Part shown: positions 1 to 5,350 of the stretch, piece after piece
Layout: each line of letters starts with the position of its first letter
How positions within the stretch are numbered: the first letter of the stretch is position 1
Origin: JAFDZW01 sp038229915
GTDB taxonomy: Bacteria > Bacteroidota > Ignavibacteria > Palsa-1295
DNA length: 8,272 nt
Reading direction: 5' to 3'
Assembly (NCBI GenBank): GCA_038229915.1
Contig: JBBRNY010000107.1
Coordinates: 1-8,272 of the forward strand
The notes under the pieces: model-generated
What the model saw: the letters and a program-made list of their open reading frames with translations, nothing else
What the model was told of the DNA's origin: nothing
Databases searched by the model: none
Made by a program: the position numbers and the translations under genes

Positions 1-376
1 CATACTTCGAAAGATCGTATTTTTTTAATACAAACCGAAGTAAGTACCCAAGCATTTTTGCGTAAAAATTTCCTATATCATACAAAGATGGGTTTGTTTT
101 GCACTTTTCGACCACCAACGAATCAATTCGAAAGTCATCTATGTGGTTATTGATAATAGAAAATACTTTGTCTCTAATAGCTTGTTTATCTTCTGTAGCA
201 TGAAAATACTGTGCATCAACGCCAGATTCTAAAACATAGTATTTCAGTTCAACTAATTCAGGATAAGGCTTAAAAGGACGTATACGAGTAACGCTCGTAA
301 GTGTAAAGTATTTTGTGCCTTTGGGCGTAAAATCAAAATTTCCTCCCTCATCCAAGAATATGTATAAAACCCTCAT
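1..376 (-). CDS. DUF3800-family protein, N-terminal part (C-terminus beyond left edge)
   Basis: The ORF reads leftward from ATG at 374-376 and stays open to base 1, giving about 125 residues. This one is not closed in the window. The N-terminus reads RVLYIFLDEGGNFDF, followed by a KYFTLTSV strand, which is the start I associate with DUF3800 proteins: a hydrophobic strand ending in D-E-(S/G)-G, then a second strand. The family normally has S where this protein has G11. DUF3800 proteins are of unproven function and often sit in mobile or defence regions; an RNase H-like fold with the Asp-Glu as a possible active site is a speculation. It is the third gene of the leftward cassette, 35 bp after the endonuclease stop. 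The gap is A/T-rich, with no convincing Shine-Dalgarno site before the ATG. Full-length family members are roughly twice this size, so about half may be missing. Confidence 0.75.
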   Translation of the reverse strand, partial: MRVLYIFLDEGGNFDFTPKGTKYFTLTSVTRIRPFKPYPELVELKYYVLESGVDAQYFHATEDKQAIRDKVFSIINNHIDDFRIDSLVVEKCKTNPSLYDIGNFYAKMLGYLLRFVLKKYDLSKY

Positions 377-411
377 AGATCTTTTTATATTTTAAAATTA
401 GTGGGTCTTGT

Positions 412-1110
412 CTAAATAATTTTTGCACTCTTCTGTAAATTATGTCTCGCACACAAAAGTTGAATGTTCTCAACTTTTAATGATGTGCCGCCTTTTGAGT
501 AGGGGAGAATATGATCGAAGTGAAGGTTATCTTTGCTCCCACATTCTCTGCATTGTCCTTTATCAATTTTCCATACTGCAAGTTTTACTGATGTTGGTAT
601 TACACGATTATGTTCAAGCAACTTTAAGGAATTTCTTTCTTCTTTTAATAAAACAGTACCATCGGTAATTACCAACTTAAACTTAAAGACGTATCTACTG
701 CCAGATTTTTCAACCCAGCCATTAACGAGTTCGAAGACTCCATTAAAAACCCAAATGCCATCTTTAATTTTTTCATATACCTTTACTAATTCAGGAGGCA
801 GTTTTTTCTGAGCGTATTCTTGGGCAGCGGCATAGAACTTTCCATTCTGAGTTAGTAAGCCTCTTGATGTTTTTTCTTGCTGATCCTCATTCTTTGGGTC
901 TTTGCTTTCATTCTTTGGCACATCATGCCCTTCATAGATGAGTACTTTTCCGTCGTCTTCTACCTGATCTTCATACGGTGCACCTTTTCTTAATGACATC
1001 AAAATGATACTTACCCCTCCATTGACTTTGAAGTTCATTCCTCGTTGCAAGGAAAATCCTTCAGCCATGCACATCTCATTATAGGAAATTACGTCACCTG
1101 GAGCAAACAT
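412..1110 (-). CDS. HNH endonuclease with SRA/PUA-like N-terminal domain (probable modification-dependent restriction enzyme)
   Basis: This 232-residue protein is predicted to cut DNA. The C-terminus is a clear zinc-supported HNH (beta-beta-alpha metal) fold: C187xxC190, then F198-D199-H200 with the catalytic His, N215, C220xxH223, N224 and K227. The final CxxH replaces the usual CxxC. Residues ~28-150 look SRA-like (base-flipping reader of modified cytosine): GGVSIIL, a Y-E-D...DDG..LIYEGHD stretch, a DPKNEDQ segment, LLTQNGKF, then GIWVFNGVFELV and RYVFKFKL. In SRA-HNH enzymes the reader recruits the nuclease to modified DNA; applying that here is inference, since I judged the match by eye. 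The start is ATG 1110, 3 bp after the controller stop, with AGGAG at 1123-1127 inside the controller gene (12-nt spacing). Codons are more A/T-rich than in the atp genes, suggesting transfer. No methyltransferase is adjacent. Confidence 0.85.
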   Translation of the reverse strand: MFAPGDVISYNEMCMAEGFSLQRGMNFKVNGGVSIILMSLRKGAPYEDQVEDDGKVLIYEGHDVPKNESKDPKNEDQQEKTSRGLLTQNGKFYAAAQEYAQKKLPPELVKVYEKIKDGIWVFNGVFELVNGWVEKSGSRYVFKFKLVITDGTVLLKEERNSLKLLEHNRVIPTSVKLAVWKIDKGQCRECGSKDNLHFDHILPYSKGGTSLKVENIQLLCARHNLQKSAKII

Positions 1111-1113
1111 AGA

Positions 1114-1332
1114 TTAGCTAAACTCCTTTTGACTAAAAAACTTACTCATCGGAATCTCCAGCCCGTTGCAAATCTTCTCGATGTTGACGATGGAGATGTT
1201 GCGCTTTCCGTTTTCTACACTGGTGATGTAGGTACGGTCGAGGTCTGCCAAATGGGCAAGCTCTTCTTGAGAGATTCCTTTGGCATTTCGGAGCTGTCGG
1301 ATGCGGTCACCAATTTTTGTGCGAATATTCAC
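1114..1332 (-). CDS. XRE-family HTH regulator, restriction-modification controller (C) protein type
   Basis: This 72-residue protein is essentially one lambda-repressor-like HTH domain, the usual C-protein size. The scanning and recognition helices are at residues ~21-38 (SQEELAHLADLDRTYITSV), followed by ENGKRNISI and IEKICNGLEI. LDRTYI and the following R44-N45 match, from memory, the DNA-reading part of C.Esp1396I (R35, T36, Y37, R46 there; R33, T34, Y35, R44 here). C proteins bind as dimers, first activating and then repressing their own C-R operon, which delays nuclease build-up after entry into a new host. The start is GTG at 1330-1332; a stop at 1342-1344 in the same frame rules out a longer protein and there is no Shine-Dalgarno site. 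The mRNA is probably leaderless. The gene is 3 bp from the endonuclease gene. Assignment as HTH regulator is secure; C-protein identity rests on recognition-helix and operator similarity. Confidence 0.88.
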   Translation of the reverse strand: MNIRTKIGDRIRQLRNAKGISQEELAHLADLDRTYITSVENGKRNISIVNIEKICNGLEIPMSKFFSQKEFS

Positions 1333-1336
1333 GAGG

Positions 1337-1367
1337 CAAAGCTAAGGGATTGTTGTAAATAAGTCAA
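1337..1367 (-). promoter_or_regulatory. Promoter of the controller-endonuclease operon
   Basis: On the - strand TTG at 1367-1365 and TAGCTTTG at 1344-1337 are separated by 20 bp, fitting the Bacteroidota consensus (TTG near -33, TAnnTTTG near -7). Read as sigma-70 it is TTGACT, 17 bp, TAGCTT. The TTG lies within and just before the right C-box, so a second bound dimer would block polymerase. The start site predicted from the -7 element falls around 1332-1334, at or next to the GTG start codon. Confidence 0.6.
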
Positions 1368-1384
1368 CGGACTATGAGTCACAT
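1355..1384 (-). promoter_or_regulatory. C-box operator pair (OL and OR) for the controller protein
   Basis: Read leftward, TATGTGACTCATAGTC spans 1384-1369/1370, with the left site GACTCATAGTC at 1380-1370. The right site GACTTATTTAC lies at 1365-1355. Centres (A1375 and A1360) are 15 bp apart. The known controller operators have GACTnnnAGTC sites in tandem with an intervening CCGT, and I recall Esp1396I as ATGTGACTTATAGTCCGTG, which differs from this left site at one base. The right site keeps GACTTAT but has a degraded second half, as expected for the weaker repressor site. Confidence 0.75.
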
Positions 1385-1493
1385 AATGATGTTTCTCATT
1401 AATATTCCCATTTTCCTCATATAGATCACCCCATATCAAGTTATCGTGCCGCTCACCTGAGGCTCCCTAATATGCAGTAGCGAGACCAAGCTT

Positions 1494-1544
1494 CCCCCAC
1501 CCAAAACCCCAAAAATCCCACTTTTACCACCCCACAATACCCCC
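1494..1544 (-). other. C-tract cluster: G-quadruplex potential on - strand, i-motif on +
   Basis: The + strand has six C-runs: 1494-1498 (5), 1500-1502 (3), 1507-1510 (4), 1517-1519 (3), 1530-1533 (4) and 1540-1544 (5). The first four are separated by loops of 1, 4 and 6 bases, satisfying the canonical four-tract, loops 1-7 quadruplex rule on the - strand. Between runs the sequence is nearly all A on +. Function is unknown; it sits between two divergent promoters. Confidence 0.55.
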
Positions 1545-1561
1545 AATATTTCCTAAAAAAA

Positions 1562-1592
1562 TTGAAACAAAATACCCCTTAAATTACGTTTA
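1562..1592 (+). promoter_or_regulatory. Candidate promoter of the atp operon
   Basis: TTG at 1562-1564 and TACGTTTA at 1585-1592 are 20 bp apart, the same spacing as in the controller promoter, and match TAnnTTTG except for the last base. In sigma-70 terms it is TTGAAA, 17 bp, TACGTT. It would start transcription near 1597, leaving a leader of roughly 55 nt before atpI. It is the only match of this type I found in the gap, but such short motifs occur by chance. Confidence 0.35.
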
Positions 1593-1653
1593 ATGAGGCT
1601 ATACGAGTAACGCTATCGTTTCTTATTATTTATAACTTATAAAGGGTATAAAA

Positions 1654-2103
1654 TTGAGCGCATTACAACAAGTTTTTGAGTTAGTACGCCCGGAGAAATC
1701 ACAACCGATCATTAGTCGCGAAGCGACCCGTTATTTCTTGGTCTGGTTCACAGCTCTTACTGCTGTGCTCTATGGCGGCGGTATCGTTGCGATGAATCTC
1801 TTCGCCGATCCTGCTTTCCGTACTGCCGCGTTGGTCGGTATGGCGCTCTGCACCATTACGAGCTTTATCAGTTTTCTCTTGCTCGAATGGGCTATCGATA
1901 AGCCGAACGAAGTTTTCCTCGGTATCGCCTTCGGTTCTATTTTTGTGCGTTTATTTACGCTCTGCATCGCTTTCGCCGTTGGGCAGTTCCTGCTGAAGCT
2001 TTCGGTCTTTGGTTTAGTGACCGGAATGTTCGCGAGTTATTTTGCGTATTTGACTGTTGAGATCGCTTATATCCACAAAAAGCAGCTCATTCGCGGACAA
2101 TAA
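1654..2103 (+). CDS. atpI: ATP synthase protein I-like membrane protein
   Basis: This is a 149-residue integral membrane protein with four hydrophobic segments at about residues 27-49, 57-79, 86-110 and 114-140. AtpI proteins lead many F-type ATP synthase operons and help assemble the c-ring; they are not part of the finished enzyme. Sequence similarity in this family is low, so the name rests mainly on position directly before atpB, length and topology. The start is TTG at 1654-1656: a stop (TAA at 1633-1635) lies in frame upstream, no ATG lies between, and AAAGGG at 1641-1646 gives a good 7-nt spaced ribosome site. The next gene starts 6 bp after the stop. A longer-than-usual soluble N-terminus (about 26 residues) precedes the first helix. 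No atpZ-like partner is seen upstream. Confidence 0.75.
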   Translation: MSALQQVFELVRPEKSQPIISREATRYFLVWFTALTAVLYGGGIVAMNLFADPAFRTAALVGMALCTITSFISFLLLEWAIDKPNEVFLGIAFGSIFVRLFTLCIAFAVGQFLLKLSVFGLVTGMFASYFAYLTVEIAYIHKKQLIRGQ

Positions 2104-2109
2104 TATTCA

Positions 2110-3342
2110 ATGAAACAAGGCTTCATCGTCGCAGTAATTATTCTGACTCTGCTCACCGGCAGAGCCATCGCCTCTGAAGAAAACAATACCCCTGCCACGG
2201 GGAATGCTCCTGCCACGGAGAAAGTAACTGCCGAATCAACCTCCGAGACTCACGCCGTTGAAGCCGTCGAAAAAGAACAATCAGAAGAAGAGTACGAGAA
2301 CGACATTTACAAGTCCACCCGCGACTCGGTCGATGCCGGAAAGCTCTTCAACCGCGTGCTCGAGCATTTGAACGATACCTACGAATTGCATTTCGTGACC
2401 GTACACGTCCCGTTGCCTATCATGTTCTTTGATGCAAGGGGTTTCCATTTCTTCCCAAGCCTCCACGCCCTCGAACACTCAGGCGAATACACCCTCAAAA
2501 ACCGTCACCAGATGGAAGAGGAGAAGAAAACCGCAAATTTTATGAAGGTCTCGCCATTCAAACGAGTTGATGGCAAGCCGATGGGCTCGTTCTGGGATTT
2601 CTCGATCACTGCGAACGTGTTCTTTATGTTGTTGGCGTCGCTGCTGGCTGTTTTGCTGGCGATCAAAGCTGGTTCTCGTTCCAAGACAGATGCTGTTCCA
2701 AAAGGTGCTCATAACGCGGTCGAAGCAATGGTCGTCTATGTTCGCGATGAGATCGTCTATCCGAATATGGACAAGAAATGGGCAGACCGCACAATGCCGT
2801 ACTTCCTGACGATCTTCTTCTTTATTTTTATGATGAATATGCTCGGCTTGGTGCCCCTGACCAAAACGCCGACCAGCGCGATAGCCGTCACAATGGCTTT
2901 GGCGCTTTGCACATTCGTACTGACCCAGATCGCGGGTATCCGCGCCATGGGCATTGGTGAGTACCTCAAGCATTTTACGGGTGGAATGCTCGATATGGAT
3001 CTTCCGATCTTCATGAAGGTTGTGTTGATCGCTATTATGACCCCGATCGAGATCATCGGTCTCTTTACAAAGCCGTTCGCACTGATGGTGCGTTTGTTCG
3101 CAAATATGACGGCAGGCCACATCGTAATCGGAGCACTTATTGCGCTGGCGATGTTGTTCCAGTCTATTATAGTCGGCTTTACGGTCAGCGTACCGTTCGC
3201 CCTGTTTATCTATATGCTTGAGTTGTTAGTCGCATTTATTCAGGCGTATGTGTTCACGACGCTTTCAGCAGTGTTTGTCGGAATGATGGCACACGAACAC
3301 GTCGAGCACGATGCCGAGCACGGCGAGTTGGTCTTAGAATAA
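2110..3342 (+). CDS. atpB: F-type ATP synthase subunit a (proton channel half)
   Basis: Subunit a forms the two proton half-channels against the c-ring. The essential arginine is R328 in MVRLFANMTAGH (E. coli R210). NMLGLVP (~247-253) and the C-terminal IQAYVF helix are also typical. H337 occupies the E. coli E219 position and E371 the H245 position, a swapped Glu/His pair known from many other a-subunits. At 410 residues it is about 140 longer than E. coli. The surplus is N-terminal: a signal peptide (hydrophobic 5-16, likely cleavage after A-I-A at 21), an acidic Ser/Thr/Glu-rich segment (22-75), then a domain before the first membrane helix (~160-186). A second helix spans 231-251. A signal peptide on an extended AtpB is a feature I associate with Bacteroidota/Chlorobiota. 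It starts 6 bp after atpI with no clear Shine-Dalgarno site, so coupling is likely; atpE follows after 78 bp. Confidence 0.97.
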   Translation: MKQGFIVAVIILTLLTGRAIASEENNTPATGNAPATEKVTAESTSETHAVEAVEKEQSEEEYENDIYKSTRDSVDAGKLFNRVLEHLNDTYELHFVTVHVPLPIMFFDARGFHFFPSLHALEHSGEYTLKNRHQMEEEKKTANFMKVSPFKRVDGKPMGSFWDFSITANVFFMLLASLLAVLLAIKAGSRSKTDAVPKGAHNAVEAMVVYVRDEIVYPNMDKKWADRTMPYFLTIFFFIFMMNMLGLVPLTKTPTSAIAVTMALALCTFVLTQIAGIRAMGIGEYLKHFTGGMLDMDLPIFMKVVLIAIMTPIEIIGLFTKPFALMVRLFANMTAGHIVIGALIALAMLFQSIIVGFTVSVPFALFIYMLELLVAFIQAYVFTTLSAVFVGMMAHEHVEHDAEHGELVLE

Positions 3343-3420
3343 GATCAGGACTGCTCGCAAAAAAAGATTGTTATTAAATACTTATTGTTTCACTGATATA
3401 TTAATTTAAGGAATACTACG

Positions 3421-3648
3421 ATGGGAAATTCAGCATTTGCATACATGGCCGCAGGCTTAGGCGCTGCACTCGCAGTAGTTGGCGCAGGACTCGGCATCGG
3501 CAAGCTCGCCACCGCAGCACTCGAAGCATCAGGTCGTCAGCCTGAAATGGCCGGCGGTATCCGCACGACGATGATCATCGCCGCGGCTCTTATCGAAGGC
3601 GTAACACTCTTCGCACTCGTTATCTGCATCATTCTCGCAGGTAAGTAA
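3421..3648 (+). CDS. atpE: F-type ATP synthase subunit c (proteolipid)
   Basis: This 75-residue hairpin protein forms the rotating c-ring. Helix 1 (~5-34) has the glycine-rich GAGLGIG stretch, the polar loop is ASGRQPE (36-42), and helix 2 (~49-73) carries the ion-binding carboxylate E59 in ALIEGVTLF. The Na+ signature (Gln in helix 1, Ser after the Glu) is absent: the aligned positions are I26 and G60, so proton coupling is expected. A strong ribosome site AAGGA (3408-3412) lies 8 nt before the ATG, the best in the operon, fitting the need for many c copies per complex. The 78-bp gap before it shows no promoter I would defend. Immediately downstream come a stem-loop and a double repeat array before atpF, so the c message is physically set apart from the genes that follow. 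Confidence 0.98.
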   Translation: MGNSAFAYMAAGLGAALAVVGAGLGIGKLATAALEASGRQPEMAGGIRTTMIIAAALIEGVTLFALVICIILAGK

Positions 3649-3671
3649 GCAGCCTCTGATCAGTTTTTTAT

Positions 3672-3706
3672 CGGACGCTTAGAGGTGCAAATCTTCTGAG
3701 CGTCTG
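3672..3706 (+). terminator. Stem-loop after atpE, terminator or attenuator-like
   Basis: CGGACGCTTAGA (3672-3683) pairs with TCTGAGCGTCTG (3695-3706), giving 12 pairs including G-U wobbles, around an 11-nt loop. It is followed by a moderately T-rich tail (TTGTTTATG). The tail is weaker than in a textbook intrinsic terminator. It lies 24 bp after the atpE stop, so partial termination or 3'-end protection of the c message are both possible. Confidence 0.45.
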
Positions 3707-3722
3707 TTGTTTATGTAGTGCT

Positions 3723-3944
3723 CAGTAGAGCCGACTTCAGTTGGCTCAAAAAAACTGCTCCGAATAAATTCGGAGCCACTATTTCGGAGCTACCGAAAAA
3801 CTTGAACATTGTCATCCTGAGCGACGAGCGAAGGATCTGCACTTTCAAGTAATAGAAAACCTGAAGCCTAAGATTCTTCAGTCGCTGAAAGAGCATCATA
3901 ACGAGAAGACGTTACTCTGCTCCTTCAGAATGACAAATTTGAAT
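3723..3944 (+). repeat. Intergenic repeat unit 1 (222 bp)
   Basis: Module P (3723 to ~3790) has hairpin GAGCCGACT/AGTTGGCTC (3728-3747) and hairpin GCTCCGAAT/ATTCGGAGC (3757-3776). Module Q (3801-3944) starts CTTGAACATT, carries GTCATCCTGAGCGACGAGCG, and ends TTCAGAATGACAAATTTGAAT. The two ends of Q are imperfectly complementary (GTCATCCTGA with TTCAGAATGAC). Inside, GCGAC...GAAGGATCT can pair with AGATTCTTCAGTCGC, and GAAAGAGCA with TGCTCCTTC where present, giving a three-way junction. Confidence 0.9.
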
Positions 3945-4171
3945 CAGTAGAGCCGACTTCGGTCGGCTCAAAAAAATGAATCCGCTCCGACTAAATTCGG
4001 AGCCTCTATTTCGGAGCTGCCGAATACCTTGAACATTGTCATCCTGAGCGACGAGCGAAGGATCTACACTTTCAAGTAATAGAAAACCTGAAGCCTAAGA
4101 TTCTTCAGTCGCTGAAAGAGCACAGTAACAAGAAGATGTTCGTCTGCTCCTTCAGAATGACAAATTTGAAT
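3945..4171 (+). repeat. Intergenic repeat unit 2 (227 bp), tandem to unit 1
   Basis: It begins exactly where unit 1 ends (CAGTAGAGCC). The first hairpin is GAGCCGAC-TTCG-GTCGGCTC, a C(UUCG)G tetraloop in RNA. The second hairpin has one mismatch (GCTCCGACT against ATTCGGAGC). The Q module is very close to that of unit 1. Confidence 0.9.
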
Positions 4172-4236
4172 CAGTAGAGCCGACTTGAGTCGGTTCAAAA
4201 AAGAGAATCTGCCCCGACTAAAGTCGGAGCCACTGA
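4172..4236 (+). repeat. Partial repeat unit: terminal double-hairpin module only
   Basis: This closes the first array with a P module lacking Q: GAGCCGACT/AGTCGGTTC (one G-U pair) and GCCCCGACT/AGTCGGAGC (one mismatch), then CACTGA. It lies 28 bp before the atpF start codon, so its hairpins would sit in the leader of the atpF message. Confidence 0.85.
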
Positions 4237-4264
4237 ATTCGACAAACAAAACCAAGCTACTACT

Positions 4265-4756
4265 ATGCTCGAGCTTAATCCCGGACTTTCGATTTGGACG
4301 TTCATCATTTTCGGAGCGTTAATGCTCCTGCTGACCAAAGCAGCTTGGAAGCCGATCCTCAAATCGCTCAAAACTCGTGAAGAGGCTATTGCCGATTCAC
4401 TTTCGAAAGCCCAGCAAGCTCGCTCCGATGCCGAGCGTTTGATCGCCGAGACCGAGCGTCAGCGTGTCATCCAAGAACAAGACCTCCAACGCCAGCTTCG
4501 CGAAGGCAAAGAATATGCCGAAAAAATGCGTCATGATCTTTCAGTAAAAGCGCAAGCCGATGCCAAAGCATTGCTCGACCAAGCCAAAGCGCAGATCGAA
4601 CGCGACACCGCAACCGCCATTGCTACGCTTCGCTCCGAAGCCGCTGATTTGGCTATCGCCGCTGCCGGCAAACTGCTCGATGAATCAATGAACGACGATA
4701 AGCACCGCACGATCGTCCAGAAATTCATTAACGAACTTCCGACCAAACAAAATTAA
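4265..4756 (+). CDS. atpF: F-type ATP synthase subunit b (peripheral stalk)
   Basis: Subunit b anchors the peripheral stalk that holds the alpha3beta3 head against rotation. The 163 residues show the standard plan: a short N-terminus (LELNPGLSIWTF), one membrane helix at ~8-28 ending in LLLTKAAWKPI, then a long charged helix (~30-150) rich in Ala, Glu, Gln, Lys and Arg that dimerises, and a short C-terminal segment that meets the delta subunit. Length is normal for a bacterial b. The ATG at 4265 has no obvious Shine-Dalgarno site and follows the repeat array by 28 bp. Its stop overlaps the atpH start by one base (TAATG at 4754-4758), so the two stalk subunits are translationally coupled. No second b or b-prime gene is present. 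Confidence 0.96.
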   Translation: MLELNPGLSIWTFIIFGALMLLLTKAAWKPILKSLKTREEAIADSLSKAQQARSDAERLIAETERQRVIQEQDLQRQLREGKEYAEKMRHDLSVKAQADAKALLDQAKAQIERDTATAIATLRSEAADLAIAAAGKLLDESMNDDKHRTIVQKFINELPTKQN

Positions 4757-5313
4757 TGGATAATCGTATCGCTCTCCGCTACGCCCAAGCCCTTGTCGGT
4801 ATCGGCAAGGAAAAAGGCACCTTCGAAGCACTGGCGAAAGACCTGAATATGATCAGCGATACGCTCCGTACTTCACCCGATCTCCGCGCCGTGATGCACT
4901 CGCCGGTTATCCGTCCCGACGCAAAACGCAAAGTCTTACTCGAAATTTTTAAGAGCCATCTCAGTGCTGACACTATGGCGTTTATCGATCTTCTCGTGAA
5001 GAAAGGTCGCCCACAGTTGCTCGTCTCGGTCGCATCAGAGTTTCAACGCTTGCTCGATGTCGAGAACAAGGTTATCAATGCTGACATTACCAGTGCTCGC
5101 GAGCTTGACGAAGCTTCGAAACAGCAGATCGTCACGAAGCTCGAAACGCGCACCGGACTCAAAGTACGTGCTCATTATGTGATCGACCCGGCTATACGCG
5201 GTGGTTTTGTTGCCAAGATCGGCGATACGCTCATCGACGCCAGCTTACAGCATCAGCTCGAAATGCTTCGCAAAGATTTCAAGAGCGGTGCTATTGCGGC
5301 ACAGCTCAATTAA
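4756..5313 (+). CDS. atpH: F-type ATP synthase subunit delta (OSCP)
   Basis: Delta caps the alpha3beta3 head and ties it to the b stalk. The 185 residues are of normal length. The N-terminal helical domain starts with the family hallmark ALRYAQAL (residues 5-12), and the C-terminal part holds the conserved IRGGFVAKIGDTLIDASL segment at ~147-164, followed by the helix HQLEMLRKDF. The start overlaps the atpF stop by one base. The next gene begins 37 bp after its stop, with no terminator between. Confidence 0.97.
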   Translation: MDNRIALRYAQALVGIGKEKGTFEALAKDLNMISDTLRTSPDLRAVMHSPVIRPDAKRKVLLEIFKSHLSADTMAFIDLLVKKGRPQLLVSVASEFQRLLDVENKVINADITSARELDEASKQQIVTKLETRTGLKVRAHYVIDPAIRGGFVAKIGDTLIDASLQHQLEMLRKDFKSGAIAAQLN

Positions 5314-5350
5314 TGTGCGATCTTTGATTTGTTCTTTGATTTATTTTTAA

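Larger units (their letters stand above)
1333..1653. other. Divergent intergenic region without a gene
   Basis: This 321-bp stretch separates the leftward defence cassette from the rightward atp operon. It contains the C-box promoter at its left end, a C-rich tract at 1494-1544 and a candidate atpI promoter at 1562-1592. The part from about 1385 to 1490 shows nothing I can name; it includes a short TATGCAGTAGCGAGACCAAG segment (1471-1490) without a matching inverted partner nearby. No RNA gene or convincing small ORF was seen. Confidence 0.8.
3649..4264. other. 616-bp intergenic gap inside the atp operon
   Basis: This gap between atpE and atpF contains no gene. It is filled by the stem-loop at 3672-3706 and by a tandem array of repeat units in the order double-hairpin, long fold, double-hairpin, long fold, double-hairpin (3723-4236). 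The last 28 bases lead into atpF. Confidence 0.85.

Noticed and set aside
423..1362. Three + strand ORFs (81, 92 and 105 codons) opposite the endonuclease and controller genes
   Set aside because: They are antisense shadows of well-supported proteins, with no ribosome site or recognisable domain.
1379..1420. A 13-codon - strand ORF ending in the C-box (possible leader peptide)
   Set aside because: It lies upstream of the mapped-looking promoter, so it would not be on the controller transcript, and it is too short to support.
2479..3122. Long - strand ORFs (213 and 121 codons) opposite atpB
   Set aside because: atpB is certain on the + strand; the antisense translations are rich in Cys, His and Arg with no family resemblance.
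3421..3648. Na+-coupled c subunit
   Set aside because: The helix 1 Gln and the Ser after the ion-binding Glu are missing (I26 and G60 at these positions).
3728..3754. P-module hairpins followed by a homopolymer run as intrinsic terminators
   Set aside because: The run after the first hairpin is A on the + strand, and on the - strand the T run precedes the hairpin, so neither strand gives hairpin plus U-tract.
3723..4236. CRISPR array
   Set aside because: The units are 222-227 bp and contiguous, without unique spacers between short repeats.
3711..4255. Two - strand ORFs of about 62 codons in the gap between atpE and atpF, resembling each other and one at 8047-8241
   Set aside because: They resemble each other only because each lies across a copy of the same repeat; the shared peptide comes from the repeat DNA.
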